Of a stretch of 64,000 nt of DNA, positions 1-7,213 are shown piece by piece. The notes under the pieces were generated by a model. The model saw nothing but the letters and a program-made list of their open reading frames with translations. It searched no databases and was not told where the DNA came from. The stretch covers positions 868,001 to 932,000 of the forward strand of contig NZ_AUHF01000001.1 of NCBI RefSeq assembly GCF_000423045.1, given 5' to 3'. The DNA comes from Christiangramia portivictoriae DSM 23547. GTDB lineage: Bacteria > Bacteroidota > Bacteroidia > Flavobacteriales > Flavobacteriaceae. Within the stretch, counting starts at the first letter, position 1. Each line of letters starts with the position of its first letter. A program made the position numbers and the translations under genes.

Positions 1-1379
1 TTCTTCAATTGAACTCCGGCATCCATAAGTGAAAGAGTTCCTGCACAAACAGTTGCCATAGATGAAGAACCATTGGATTCCAGCACTTCAGAAACTACAC
101 GTACAGTATAAGGACAATCGGCAGGGATCATTCCCTTAAGTGCTCTTTGAGCAAGGTTACCATGACCAATCTCACGTCTTGAAGTACCTCTAATTGGGTA
201 TGCTTCTCCTGTCGAGAACGGTGGGAAGTTATAGTGCAGGTAGAAAGTTTCTTCTCCCTGTTGGGTTGGAAGATCTACCTGGTTTGCTTCTCTGGAAGTT
301 CCTAAGGTCACTGTAGCCAGGGCCTGAGTTTCTCCACGAGTAAAGATGGCAGACCCATGTGTAGATGGTAAATAGTCCACCTCACACCAGATTGGCCTGA
401 TCTCATCGGTTTTTCTACCGTCTAATCTAACACCTTCTTTTAGTGTAAGATCACGAACTGCTTTTTTCTGAGCGTCTGCAAAGTATCCAGAGATCATTTT
501 GCCTTTCTCTTCCAGTTCTTCTTCAGAGAACATAGCTTTCACTTCTTCTTTCAATTCAGAAAAAGCTTCTGTTCTTTCTTTTTTACTAGTACCGCTTTTA
601 GCGATATCGTATGATTTCTGGTAAGTAGCCTCAAGAATTTTCTTCTCAAGAGCCTCATCGGTTTCAGCTACTTCATATTCACGAGTTTCTTTCTTTCCAA
701 ATGCTTCAGCAAGTTTTATCTGTGCTTCACACTGTACCTTAATAGCTTCGTGCGCAAATTTAATTGCATCAGCCATTTCTTCTTCAGAGCACTCATCAAA
801 TTGTCCTTCAACCATCATCACAGAATCTGCGGAAGCACCAACCATGATATCCATGTCTGCTTCAGCAAGTTTTTCCCTGCTTGGGTTTAGAACGAACTCC
901 CCGTTAATTCTGGCTACTCGAGCTTCAGAAATAGGAGTTTCAAAAGGAATATCAGATAATTGAATAGCTGCTGAAGCTGCCAATCCAGCCAGAGCGTCTG
1001 GCATCACCTCATCGTCATGAGACATGAGCTGGATCATTACCTGGGTTTCAAATTTGTAATCTTTTGGGAATAGAGGACGCAGTACGCGATCTACTAAACG
1101 CATTACTAAAATCTCTTCACTACTTGGTCTTGCTTCTCTTTTGAAGTAACCTCCAGGGAAAAGACCTGCAGCGGCAAATTTTTCACGGTAATCCAGTGTT
1201 AATGGAAAGAAGTCCATGGTAGTAGGCTTGTAAGAAGATACTACAGTACATAGTAACATAGCCTTACCCATTTGAACTACAACAGAGCCGTGAGCCTGTT
1301 TCGCTAATTTTCCGGTTTCGAGAGAAATAGTCCTGCCATCTCCTAAATCGATAACCTCCTTAAATGTTTGTGGAATCAT
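1..1379 (-). CDS. pnp: Polyribonucleotide nucleotidyltransferase (PNPase), 5' part, cut by window edge
   Basis: Encodes the N-terminal ~459 residues of PNPase, the phosphorolytic 3'-5' exoribonuclease of RNA decay. I translated the minus strand from the ATG at 1379. The protein opens with [17 protein letters not shown], followed by the first RNase PH core ([13 protein letters not shown], then [16 protein letters not shown]), the helical linker, and the start of the second RNase PH core (FPPFSTGEA, then TSRREIGHG). The remaining part with the KH and S1 RNA-binding domains lies beyond base 1. The frame stays open to the edge, as expected for a ~740-residue family. rpsO lies immediately upstream on the same strand, the classical rpsO-pnp order, but an intrinsic terminator separates them, so pnp probably has its own promoter in 1380-1547; I see only an imperfect -7 box there. 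Confidence 0.97.
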   Translation of the reverse strand, partial: MIPQTFKEVIDLGDGRTISLETGKLAKQAHGSVVVQMGKAMLLCTVVSSYKPTTMDFFPLTLDYREKFAAAGLFPGGYFKREARPSSEEILVMRLVDRVLRPLFPKDYKFETQVMIQLMSHDDEVMPDALAGLAASAAIQLSDIPFETPISEARVARINGEFVLNPSREKLAEADMDIMVGASADSVMMVEGQFDECSEEEMADAIKFAHEAIKVQCEAQIKLAEAFGKKETREYEVAETDEALEKKILEATYQKSYDIAKSGTSKKERTEAFSELKEEVKAMFSEEELEEKGKMISGYFADAQKKAVRDLTLKEGVRLDGRKTDEIRPIWCEVDYLPSTHGSAIFTRGETQALATVTLGTSREANQVDLPTQQGEETFYLHYNFPPFSTGEAYPIRGTSRREIGHGNLAQRALKGMIPADCPYTVRVVSEVLESNGSSSMATVCAGTLSLMDAGVQLK

Positions 1380-1547
1380 AATAATTTCAAATTCGATCTG
1401 AATAACTTCAACCAGATCATTTTAGTTAAACAAAGGTCTCCGCCATCCGGACGGCCGGGTTGTGTTGTGTGTAGTTGTTGTGACCAATGAAAAACTACCC
1501 CCCTGGGCGACAATTTTAAAAACCTGTGAAAGGTTGTTTCAAGATAT

Positions 1548-1572
1548 AAAAAAAGGGGGCATAAAGCCCCCT
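1548..1572 (-). terminator. Intrinsic terminator of rpsO
   Basis: On the minus strand a GC-rich stem (AGGGGGC/GCCCCCT, 5-base loop) is followed by a run of seven Ts. It begins just after the rpsO stop codon at 1578. Confidence 0.85.
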
Positions 1573-1577
1573 GAAAA

Positions 1578-1847
1578 TTATTTTCTTAGTCCAAGTTCCT
1601 TGATGATCGCACGATATCTCATGATATCCTTCTTCATTAAGTAATCAAGTAAGCTTCTTCTTTTACCAACAAGCTTTACCAGTGAACGCTCTGAGTTAAA
1701 ATCCTTACGGTTTTTCTTCAGGTGCTCAGAAAGGTGAGCAATTCTGTAAGTAAATAATGCGATTTGTCCTTCTGCTGAACCGGTATCGGTTTTCGATTTC
1801 CCGTGTTTTTCGAAGATCTCTTCTTTTTTCTCTTTTGCTAGATACAT
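1578..1847 (-). CDS. rpsO: 30S ribosomal protein S15
   Basis: 89 residues, the usual S15 length. S15 binds the central domain of 16S rRNA early in small-subunit assembly. Recognised by the N-terminal region (KHGKSKTDTGSAEGQIA), the helix with ISHLTEHLK-like sequence (IAHLSEHLKKNRKDFNSER) and the conserved core LVGKRRSLLDYL. The ATG at 1847 is the only sensible start. Upstream are a TATCTTTG -7 box and a short 5'-terminal hairpin in the leader; downstream are an intrinsic terminator and pnp. Confidence 0.98.
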   Translation of the reverse strand: MYLAKEKKEEIFEKHGKSKTDTGSAEGQIALFTYRIAHLSEHLKKNRKDFNSERSLVKLVGKRRSLLDYLMKKDIMRYRAIIKELGLRK

Positions 1848-1877
1848 TCCAATATTATTTAAATGATTTTTATGTAT

Positions 1878-1894
1878 TGACAGCTTTTCTGTCA
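1878..1894 (-). promoter_or_regulatory. Hairpin at the 5' end of the rpsO leader
   Basis: Perfect 6-bp inverted repeat TGACAG/CTGTCA with a 5-base loop. Given the -7 box at 1900-1907, it would lie within the first ~20 nt of the rpsO mRNA, about 30 nt before the start codon. It could protect the 5' end or take part in S15 autoregulation; both roles are inference. Confidence 0.45.
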
Positions 1895-1899
1895 GGCGG

Positions 1900-1907
1900 C
1901 AAAGATA
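1900..1907 (-). promoter_or_regulatory. Bacteroidota -7 promoter box for rpsO (TATCTTTG)
   Basis: Perfect match to TAnnTTTG on the minus strand, predicting transcription start near 1896 and a leader of ~49 nt. No clear -33 TTTG is visible. Confidence 0.65.
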
Positions 1908-1967
1908 TCATTTATTTTTTATTCCGTATGTATAAGCTTTTAAATTTATAAACTCTTCAAAAATTCA

Positions 1968-1975
1968 TATTTTTG
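1968..1975 (+). promoter_or_regulatory. -7 promoter box (TATTTTTG) directly before a GTG start
   Basis: Perfect TAnnTTTG match ending four bases before the GTG start at 1980, so the predicted transcription start coincides with the start codon (leaderless). No clear -33 element. Confidence 0.6.
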
Positions 1976-1979
1976 CAAA

Positions 1980-2387
1980 GTGAAAATTTCATTGCCACAT
2001 AAATTTCTGGTTTCCTTACTTGCACTTCTGGTGCTGGTAACGACCAATTCATTCGCTATCGAAAAGCATTTCTGTGGTGACCAACTGGTTGATACCTCTG
2101 TTTTTGCCGAACTTGAAAAATGTCCGGGTTGTCTGGGTGCTGAAGAAGCTCCTTCTGAACCTGATTGTTGTAAGGATGTTGTTGATGTACTGGAAGGGCA
2201 GGATATTACTACTGTTAAGAAAATGGACGATCTGGAGCAGGATCAACAGGTCTTTCTCATTGCTTTTGGTCATACTTTCTTTTCGCTTTTTCAGCCAGTA
2301 TCGAGAAGACTAGATAATTTACTTCATTACGATCCACCCAGCATCACCTTTGACCTTCAGTCAAACTACCAGGTATATTTAATCTGA
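1980..2387 (+). CDS. HYC_CC_PP family protein, small cysteine-rich exported protein
   Basis: 135 residues from a GTG start; no ATG precedes the conserved part. An N-terminal hydrophobic segment (residues ~8-26) looks like a signal peptide or anchor. The family hallmarks are visible: HFCG at 30-33 (the HYC element), CxxC at 48-51, adjacent cysteines 63-64 (CC) and DPPS near 118-121 (PP). Function is not established. Family members often sit beside TonB-dependent receptors and heavy-metal-associated proteins, and here a (frameshifted) receptor and an HMA protein follow on the same strand, which suggests metal, perhaps copper, handling. The -7 box 4 nt upstream predicts a leaderless transcript. 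Confidence 0.8.
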   Translation: MKISLPHKFLVSLLALLVLVTTNSFAIEKHFCGDQLVDTSVFAELEKCPGCLGAEEAPSEPDCCKDVVDVLEGQDITTVKKMDDLEQDQQVFLIAFGHTFFSLFQPVSRRLDNLLHYDPPSITFDLQSNYQVYLI

Positions 2388-2470
2388 ATTTAGATTTTTA
2401 ATAGAGTTATCACTTTCCGTAGAAATAAAGACGGAGGGTACTTTAATTATTATCAAAAATCAAAATTCAA

Positions 2471-4707
2471 TTGATGAAAATCATACACTATCTCATATTA
2501 TTACTTATTCCTGTGGTAATGTTCTCACAGGAAACCTTCAATGGTAAAGTTCAGGAAATGGGTACAGAAATGCCCGTGCCTGGCGCGAATGTCTATTGGC
2601 TAAATACTGAAGTTGGAACCATTACCGACTTCAATGGAGAATTTTCAATTCCGTATAAAAAAGATTACAAAAAGCTGGTTATAAGCTTTATGGGTTATAC
2701 CTCGGATACTCTGTCCATTAAAAACAATCAGAGTGAGTTGATTCACAAGCTAAGTCCTTCAGCAAACCTCGATGAAGTGGACCTGGTTTCTAGGAAAAAA
2801 GCAACCTCACGATCCTATCTGGAATCTACGAATGTCATGAATATTAGTAGTGATGAGCTTTTAAAGGCTGCCTGCTGTAATCTGTCTGAAAGTTTTGAAA
2901 CCAATCCTTCCATAGATGTGAATTTTGCCGATGCCATTTCAGGAACCCGGCAAATTAAGATGCTTGGATTAACAGTCCTTATATATTGATCGCTACTGAA
3001 AATATTCCTTCAGTTAGAGGAGCTGCACAGGCTTACGGACTTTCATTTACGCCTGGAACATGGGTGGAGAGCATCCAGATCACTAAAGGAGCGGGTAGTG
3101 TGGTCAATGGGTATGAAAGTATTGCAGGCCAGATCAATGCTGAACTTCAGAAGCCCGCAAATTCTGATAAACTATTTGTGAACCTTTATGGCGCCAGCAG
3201 TAAGCGCCTGGAAATCAACACTCAATATAATACTCAGCTGAATAAGAAGTGGAGTACAGGAATTTTTGTACACGGAAACTCGCAACAGGAAGAGCACGAT
3301 GTCAATAACGACAACTTCCTGGACATGCCATTGTATAATCAGATCAATTTAATGAATCGCTGGCAATATATCGATAACGAAAACGGGATCGTGGCATTTA
3401 TGAATTTACGCTATCTCAATGATGAAAAGCAAACCGGAGAGCTCGATTTCGATCCTGATACAGATAACTTAACCACAAATGCCTGGGGAAGTGAGATCAA
3501 TACGCAGCGTTACGAGTTTTCAGGAAAACTAGGATATGTAAATCCAGAACTTCCATGGCAGAGTGTTGGAATGCAATTAGCCGTAAGCAATCATCAGCAG
3601 GATTCCTATTTTGGTTTAAGGGTTTATGACATCGAGCACAATAGTATTTATTCCAACATCATTTACAATAGTATCATTGGTGACTCCAGACACAAAATCA
3701 AAACTGGTCTTGACTTCACACAGGATTCTTATAATGAGCTGGTAGAAGATACAGATTACGTTCATAAAGATAATTCTGTAGGTGGTTTTTTCGAGTATAA
3801 TTTTGACGATCTTGATAAGTTTAATCTTACTGCCGGAGTGCGCGCAGATTATCACAATCGGCTTGGGTTTTTTCTAACTCCCAGGGTTCATGCCAGATAC
3901 AGGCCATGGGCAAAGTCGGCATTAAGAGTGTCTTTTGGTCGTGGCAAACGTGCTGCGAATATTTTTGCTGAAAATCAGAACCTGTTCGCGTCTTCCCGGG
4001 AAATTAATATTCAGCGAAGTGCCAGCGGAGATATTTATGGTCTGGATCCCGAGATCGCGTGGAATTACGGAGTTTCCTTTATGCAGGGTTTCAATATATT
4101 CAGTAGAAAAGCAGAGCTGATATTTGATTACTACCGTACAGATTTTCAAAATCAGGTGGTAGTAGATTGGGAAAATCCACAAGAGATCAGTTTCTATAAC
4201 CTTGATGGGGATAGCTTTGCGAATAGTTTTCAAACTGAATTCAGTTATAATCCAGCAGAACGCCTCGATCTAAGAATGGCTTATAAGTTTTATGATGTTC
4301 AAACAAAATATCAAACCGGAACTAAGATCAAACCTCTTATCCCAGAACATAGAGTCTTTGCAAATCTTTCTTATGAGACCGAAATTAAAAATAACAGTCA
4401 GTGGAAATTTGATGCGACCTATAACTGGCTTGGAGAGCAACGTTTTCCTTCTACCGCCACAAATCCGGAAGAGTTCCAGCTAGGAGAATATTCACCGTCT
4501 TTAAGTACATTAAACGCACAAATTACCAGAGTGTTTTCTAATCGCTTTGAGATTTATGTGGGTGGAGAAAACATGACGAATGTTAGGCAGGATCGACCAA
4601 TTCTTGCTGCGGAAGATCCCTTTGGAGAATATTTTGACTCAACCCTAGTTTATGGTCCCGTTTTTGGTAATTTATACTACGCAGGTTTTAGATTTAAATT
4701 GAATTAA
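2471..4707 (+). pseudogene. TonB-dependent outer-membrane receptor, interrupted by a frameshift near 2974
   Basis: One receptor gene is split in two frames. 2471-2989 encodes a signal peptide (ends near MFSQ), a carboxypeptidase-regulatory-like domain (residues ~20-85) and the start of the plug (SRSYLESTNVM, AACCNLSESFETNPS). The frame then runs into TGA at 2987. The +2 frame continues seamlessly as SPYILIATENIPSVRGAAQAYG, the rest of the plug and the ~22-strand barrel, ending with the aromatic C-terminal strand (YYAGFRFKLN) at 4707. One base is missing between the ACA at 2972-2974 and the GTCC that follows: adding an A restores TSPYIL. The downstream half has no signal peptide, so it could not make a receptor alone. 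It may be a real pseudogene, phase-variable, or a sequencing error. Neighbours suggest a metal-uptake role. Confidence 0.85.
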
Positions 4708-4717
4708 ACAGAAAAAT

Positions 4718-5083
4718 ATGAAATACATAGTATTATTAATTTTTATGATAGGTTCTACCAGCATGTTTGCTCAGGATAGAAACGCAAAGGCATCATTTCA
4801 CGTGGATGGTGTTTGTATGATGTGCAAGGATAGAATCGAGAAAGCAGGTATTACCTCCAAAGGTGTCAAGTTTGCCAACTGGAATCTGGAAACCCAGGAA
4901 TTACAATTGATTTTCAACGAGACGAAAACAGATTTGAAAACGATTCAAACCAATATCCTGCAAGCAGGACATGATCTGGACAGCTTGAAAGCTTCGGATG
5001 AAGCCTATGCACGGCTGGATGCCTGCTGCAAGTATCGTGATCCGGAAATAAGGGCAGATCATGTTTCCGGTAAGATCGATTAG
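4718..5083 (+). CDS. Heavy-metal-associated (HMA) domain protein, exported
   Basis: 121 residues. A signal peptide (residues 1-18, ending MFAQ) is followed by an HMA-like ferredoxin fold with metal-binding CMMC at 33-36 inside HVDGVCMMCKDRIEKA, and a C-terminal adjacent cysteine pair at 103-104 (ACCKYRDPE). Soft metals such as Cu(I) are bound by this CxxC in the family. It starts 10 bases after the receptor ends, so it is probably co-transcribed with it. The CC pair echoes the CC of the HYC_CC_PP protein and the AACC of the receptor plug. A palindromic terminator follows. Confidence 0.85.
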   Translation: MKYIVLLIFMIGSTSMFAQDRNAKASFHVDGVCMMCKDRIEKAGITSKGVKFANWNLETQELQLIFNETKTDLKTIQTNILQAGHDLDSLKASDEAYARLDACCKYRDPEIRADHVSGKID

Positions 5084-5101
5084 TCGTAAAGTATACTGAA
5101 T

Positions 5102-5131
5102 AAAAAAAGACCTGATATCAGGTCTTTTTTT
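5102..5131. terminator. Bidirectional intrinsic terminator
   Basis: Seven As, a perfect palindrome (GACCTGATATCAGGTC) and seven Ts, between the convergent HMA-protein and accD genes; it can serve both strands. Confidence 0.85.
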
Positions 5132-5152
5132 ATGCGTTCTATTTTGAAAATT

Positions 5153-6010
5153 CTATCTTCTTACTGGTTGATTCTGAATTAGATCAAGGTATAAATTTAC
5201 TTTGTTCTTCAATTCAGACCTATGTGTAATAAAGTCTAAAAAGCCTTTTTCTTTCAGGAATTCTGAAGTCTGGAAATCTTTTGGAAGATCTTTACCAGTC
5301 GTATCTTTTACAACTCTTGGTCCGGCAAATCCTATTAAGGCACCTGGTTCAGAAATATTAATATCTCCTAACATAGCGAAACTCGCCGTAGTACCTCCAG
5401 TTGTAGGATCTGTAGCCAGAGATATATATGGGATTTTTGCATTCGCCAGTTGCGCTAACTTCACAGAAGTTTTGGCAAGTTGCATCAATGAAAGTGCGGC
5501 TTCCTGCATTCTGGCACCTCCAGATTTGGAAATGATCATAAAAGGAATCCTGTGCTGAAGCGCATAGTCTGCAGCTCGGGCAATTTTTTCACCTACCACA
5601 GAACCCATGGAGCCCCCAATAAATTTAAAATCCATACAGGCAATTACCAGCTCTTTTCCCTTGGATTTTCCAACTGCCGTTCTCACAGCGTCTTTTAAAC
5701 CGGTTTTTTCCTGGGCTGCTTTAAGTCTGTCTGTATATTTCTTAGTATCCTCAAATGTAAGAGGATCCTTCGAGGTCACATTTTTATCCAGTTCCTTAAA
5801 ATTGTTATCATCAAAAAGGATTTTGAAGTATTCGTTACTTCCAATTCTAACGTGGTATCCATCTTCCGGACTCACGTAAAAATTGCTTTCCAATTGTTCA
5901 GCATCTACAATCTTCCCGGTAGGAGACTTGTACCATAAGCCTTTTGGGACATCTTTCTTATCTTCAGTAGGAGTTTGAATCCCTTTTTGTGTTCTTTTAA
6001 ACCAAGCCAT
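5153..6010 (-). CDS. accD: Acetyl-CoA carboxylase carboxyltransferase, beta subunit
   Basis: Carboxyltransferase beta subunit, making malonyl-CoA for fatty-acid synthesis together with AccA. ~285 residues from the ATG at 6010 ([10 protein letters not shown]); an upstream in-frame start at 6019 adds MKE and is less likely. The crotonase-fold core is clear: [61 protein letters not shown]. The N-terminal zinc ribbon of E. coli AccD (two CxxC pairs) has no cysteines here: the corresponding stretch reads LWYKSPTGK...[10 protein letters not shown], and the only cysteine is in the core (IACMDF). A TAAATTTG -7 box lies ~31 bases upstream. Confidence 0.96.
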   Translation of the reverse strand: MAWFKRTQKGIQTPTEDKKDVPKGLWYKSPTGKIVDAEQLESNFYVSPEDGYHVRIGSNEYFKILFDDNNFKELDKNVTSKDPLTFEDTKKYTDRLKAAQEKTGLKDAVRTAVGKSKGKELVIACMDFKFIGGSMGSVVGEKIARAADYALQHRIPFMIISKSGGARMQEAALSLMQLAKTSVKLAQLANAKIPYISLATDPTTGGTTASFAMLGDINISEPGALIGFAGPRVVKDTTGKDLPKDFQTSEFLKEKGFLDFITHRSELKNKVNLYLDLIQNQPVRR

Positions 6011-6040
6011 TTCTTTCAAATTTTAATCGTCAGGGTTGTC

Positions 6041-6048
6041 AAATTTAT
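6041..6048 (-). promoter_or_regulatory. -7 promoter box for accD (TAAATTTG)
   Basis: Perfect TAnnTTTG match on the minus strand; predicted start near 6037, leader ~27 nt. It sits just after the fbaA terminator, so accD is probably a separate unit. Confidence 0.6.
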
Positions 6049-6055
6049 GGCAATA

Positions 6056-6093
6056 AAAAACAGTCTGATTCCGAAGAAAAAGACTGTTTTAAA
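6056..6093 (-). terminator. Intrinsic terminator of fbaA
   Basis: Inverted repeat AAAACAGTCT / AGACTGTTTT followed by Ts on the minus strand, just after the fbaA stop at 6101. Confidence 0.75.
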
Positions 6094-6100
6094 AAATTAT

Positions 6101-7168
6101 TTATAATGTATTTACGTTATTCAGGTCTTCAAAAGCTTTCTTCAAACGTGTTTTGAAAGTCAACTCACCTTCTCTCACCCATTTACGAGGATCGTAATAT
6201 TTCTTGTTAGGAACATCTTCACCGTCAGGATTTCCAATTTGCGCAGCCAGGTAATCTTTTTTAGATCCCATATAGTCACGAATTCCTTCCATATAGGCGT
6301 ATTGTAAATCTGTATCAATATTCATCTTGATTACACCATATCCAATAGCTTCACGAATTTCTTCCACCGTGGAACCGCTACCTCCATGGAAAACGAAATC
6401 GATATGATTTTCTTCTACGTTATATTTTTTGGTAATGTATTCCTGCGAATTCTTAAGGATCTTTGGAGTCAGTTTCACATTTCCAGGTTTGTAAACTCCA
6501 TGCACATTTCCAAAAGCAGCTGCGATTGTGAATTGATCACTTACTTTGCTTAATTCTTCGTATGCATAAGCAACTTCTTCTGGCTGAGTGTAAAGTTTGG
6601 AAGCATCAACATCAGAATTGTCCACACCGTCTTCCTCACCGCCTGTAATTCCAAGTTCTATCTCCAGGGTCATACCCATTTTGGACATTCTCTCCAGATA
6701 TCTTTTACAAATCTCCATATTCTCTTCCAAAGGTTCTTCGGAAAGATCTATCATATGAGAACTGTATAGAGGTTTACCAAACTGTTCGTAGTGCTTTTCA
6801 CTGGCATCTAAAAGTCCGTCGATCCACGGAAGTAGTTTCTTAGCACAGTGATCTGTATGCATGATCACTGGTACGCCATAAAGCTTCGCCATTTCATGTA
6901 CGTGCTTGGCTCCAGCAACTCCTCCGGCTATGGCAGCCTGCTCTCCCTCATTCGACAATCCTTTCCCAGCATTGAATTGTGCGCCTCCATTAGAAAATTG
7001 AATAATAACAGGGGAATTTAATTCAGCAGCAGTTTCCAGAACAGCGTTCACACTACTTGATCCAATTACGTTAACAGCAGGAAGAGCAAAGCCTTTCTCT
7101 TTCGCGTAATTAAAAATCTCCTGAACTTCTTTTCCAGTGGCAACGCCCGGTTTGATATTGTGACTCAT
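6101..7168 (-). CDS. fbaA: Class II fructose-bisphosphate aldolase
   Basis: 355 residues, typical of the long class IIA enzymes. Zinc-dependent cleavage or formation of fructose 1,6-bisphosphate in glycolysis and gluconeogenesis. Visible motifs: FALPAVNVIGSSSVNAVLE near the N terminus, the zinc and catalytic region VIMHTDHCAKKLLPW (~103-117), the middle region LEIELGITGGEEDGVDN, and the phosphate-binding FVFHGGSGST and KMNIDTDLQ. ATG at 7168, with a TATTTTTG box ~23 bases upstream. Single-gene unit with its own terminator. Confidence 0.98.
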   Translation of the reverse strand: MSHNIKPGVATGKEVQEIFNYAKEKGFALPAVNVIGSSSVNAVLETAAELNSPVIIQFSNGGAQFNAGKGLSNEGEQAAIAGGVAGAKHVHEMAKLYGVPVIMHTDHCAKKLLPWIDGLLDASEKHYEQFGKPLYSSHMIDLSEEPLEENMEICKRYLERMSKMGMTLEIELGITGGEEDGVDNSDVDASKLYTQPEEVAYAYEELSKVSDQFTIAAAFGNVHGVYKPGNVKLTPKILKNSQEYITKKYNVEENHIDFVFHGGSGSTVEEIREAIGYGVIKMNIDTDLQYAYMEGIRDYMGSKKDYLAAQIGNPDGEDVPNKKYYDPRKWVREGELTFKTRLKKAFEDLNNVNTL

Positions 7169-7190
7169 AACTATTAGTTGATTATGTTCA

Positions 7191-7198
7191 CAAAAATA
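7191..7198 (-). promoter_or_regulatory. -7 promoter box for fbaA (TATTTTTG)
   Basis: Perfect TAnnTTTG match on the minus strand; predicted start near 7187, leader ~19 nt. Confidence 0.6.
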
Positions 7199-7213
7199 AG
7201 AAAATAAACTGGC

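Noticed and set aside
1441-1547. GT-rich stretch upstream of pnp as a regulatory RNA
   Set aside because: Only simple GT bias and no stable paired structure; it is most likely the pnp leader or promoter region.
2960-2992. Programmed -1 ribosomal frameshifting to restore the receptor
   Set aside because: A -1 slip after ACA would restore the frame, but the local sequence A TTA ACA is not a slippery heptamer and I see no strong downstream stem-loop.
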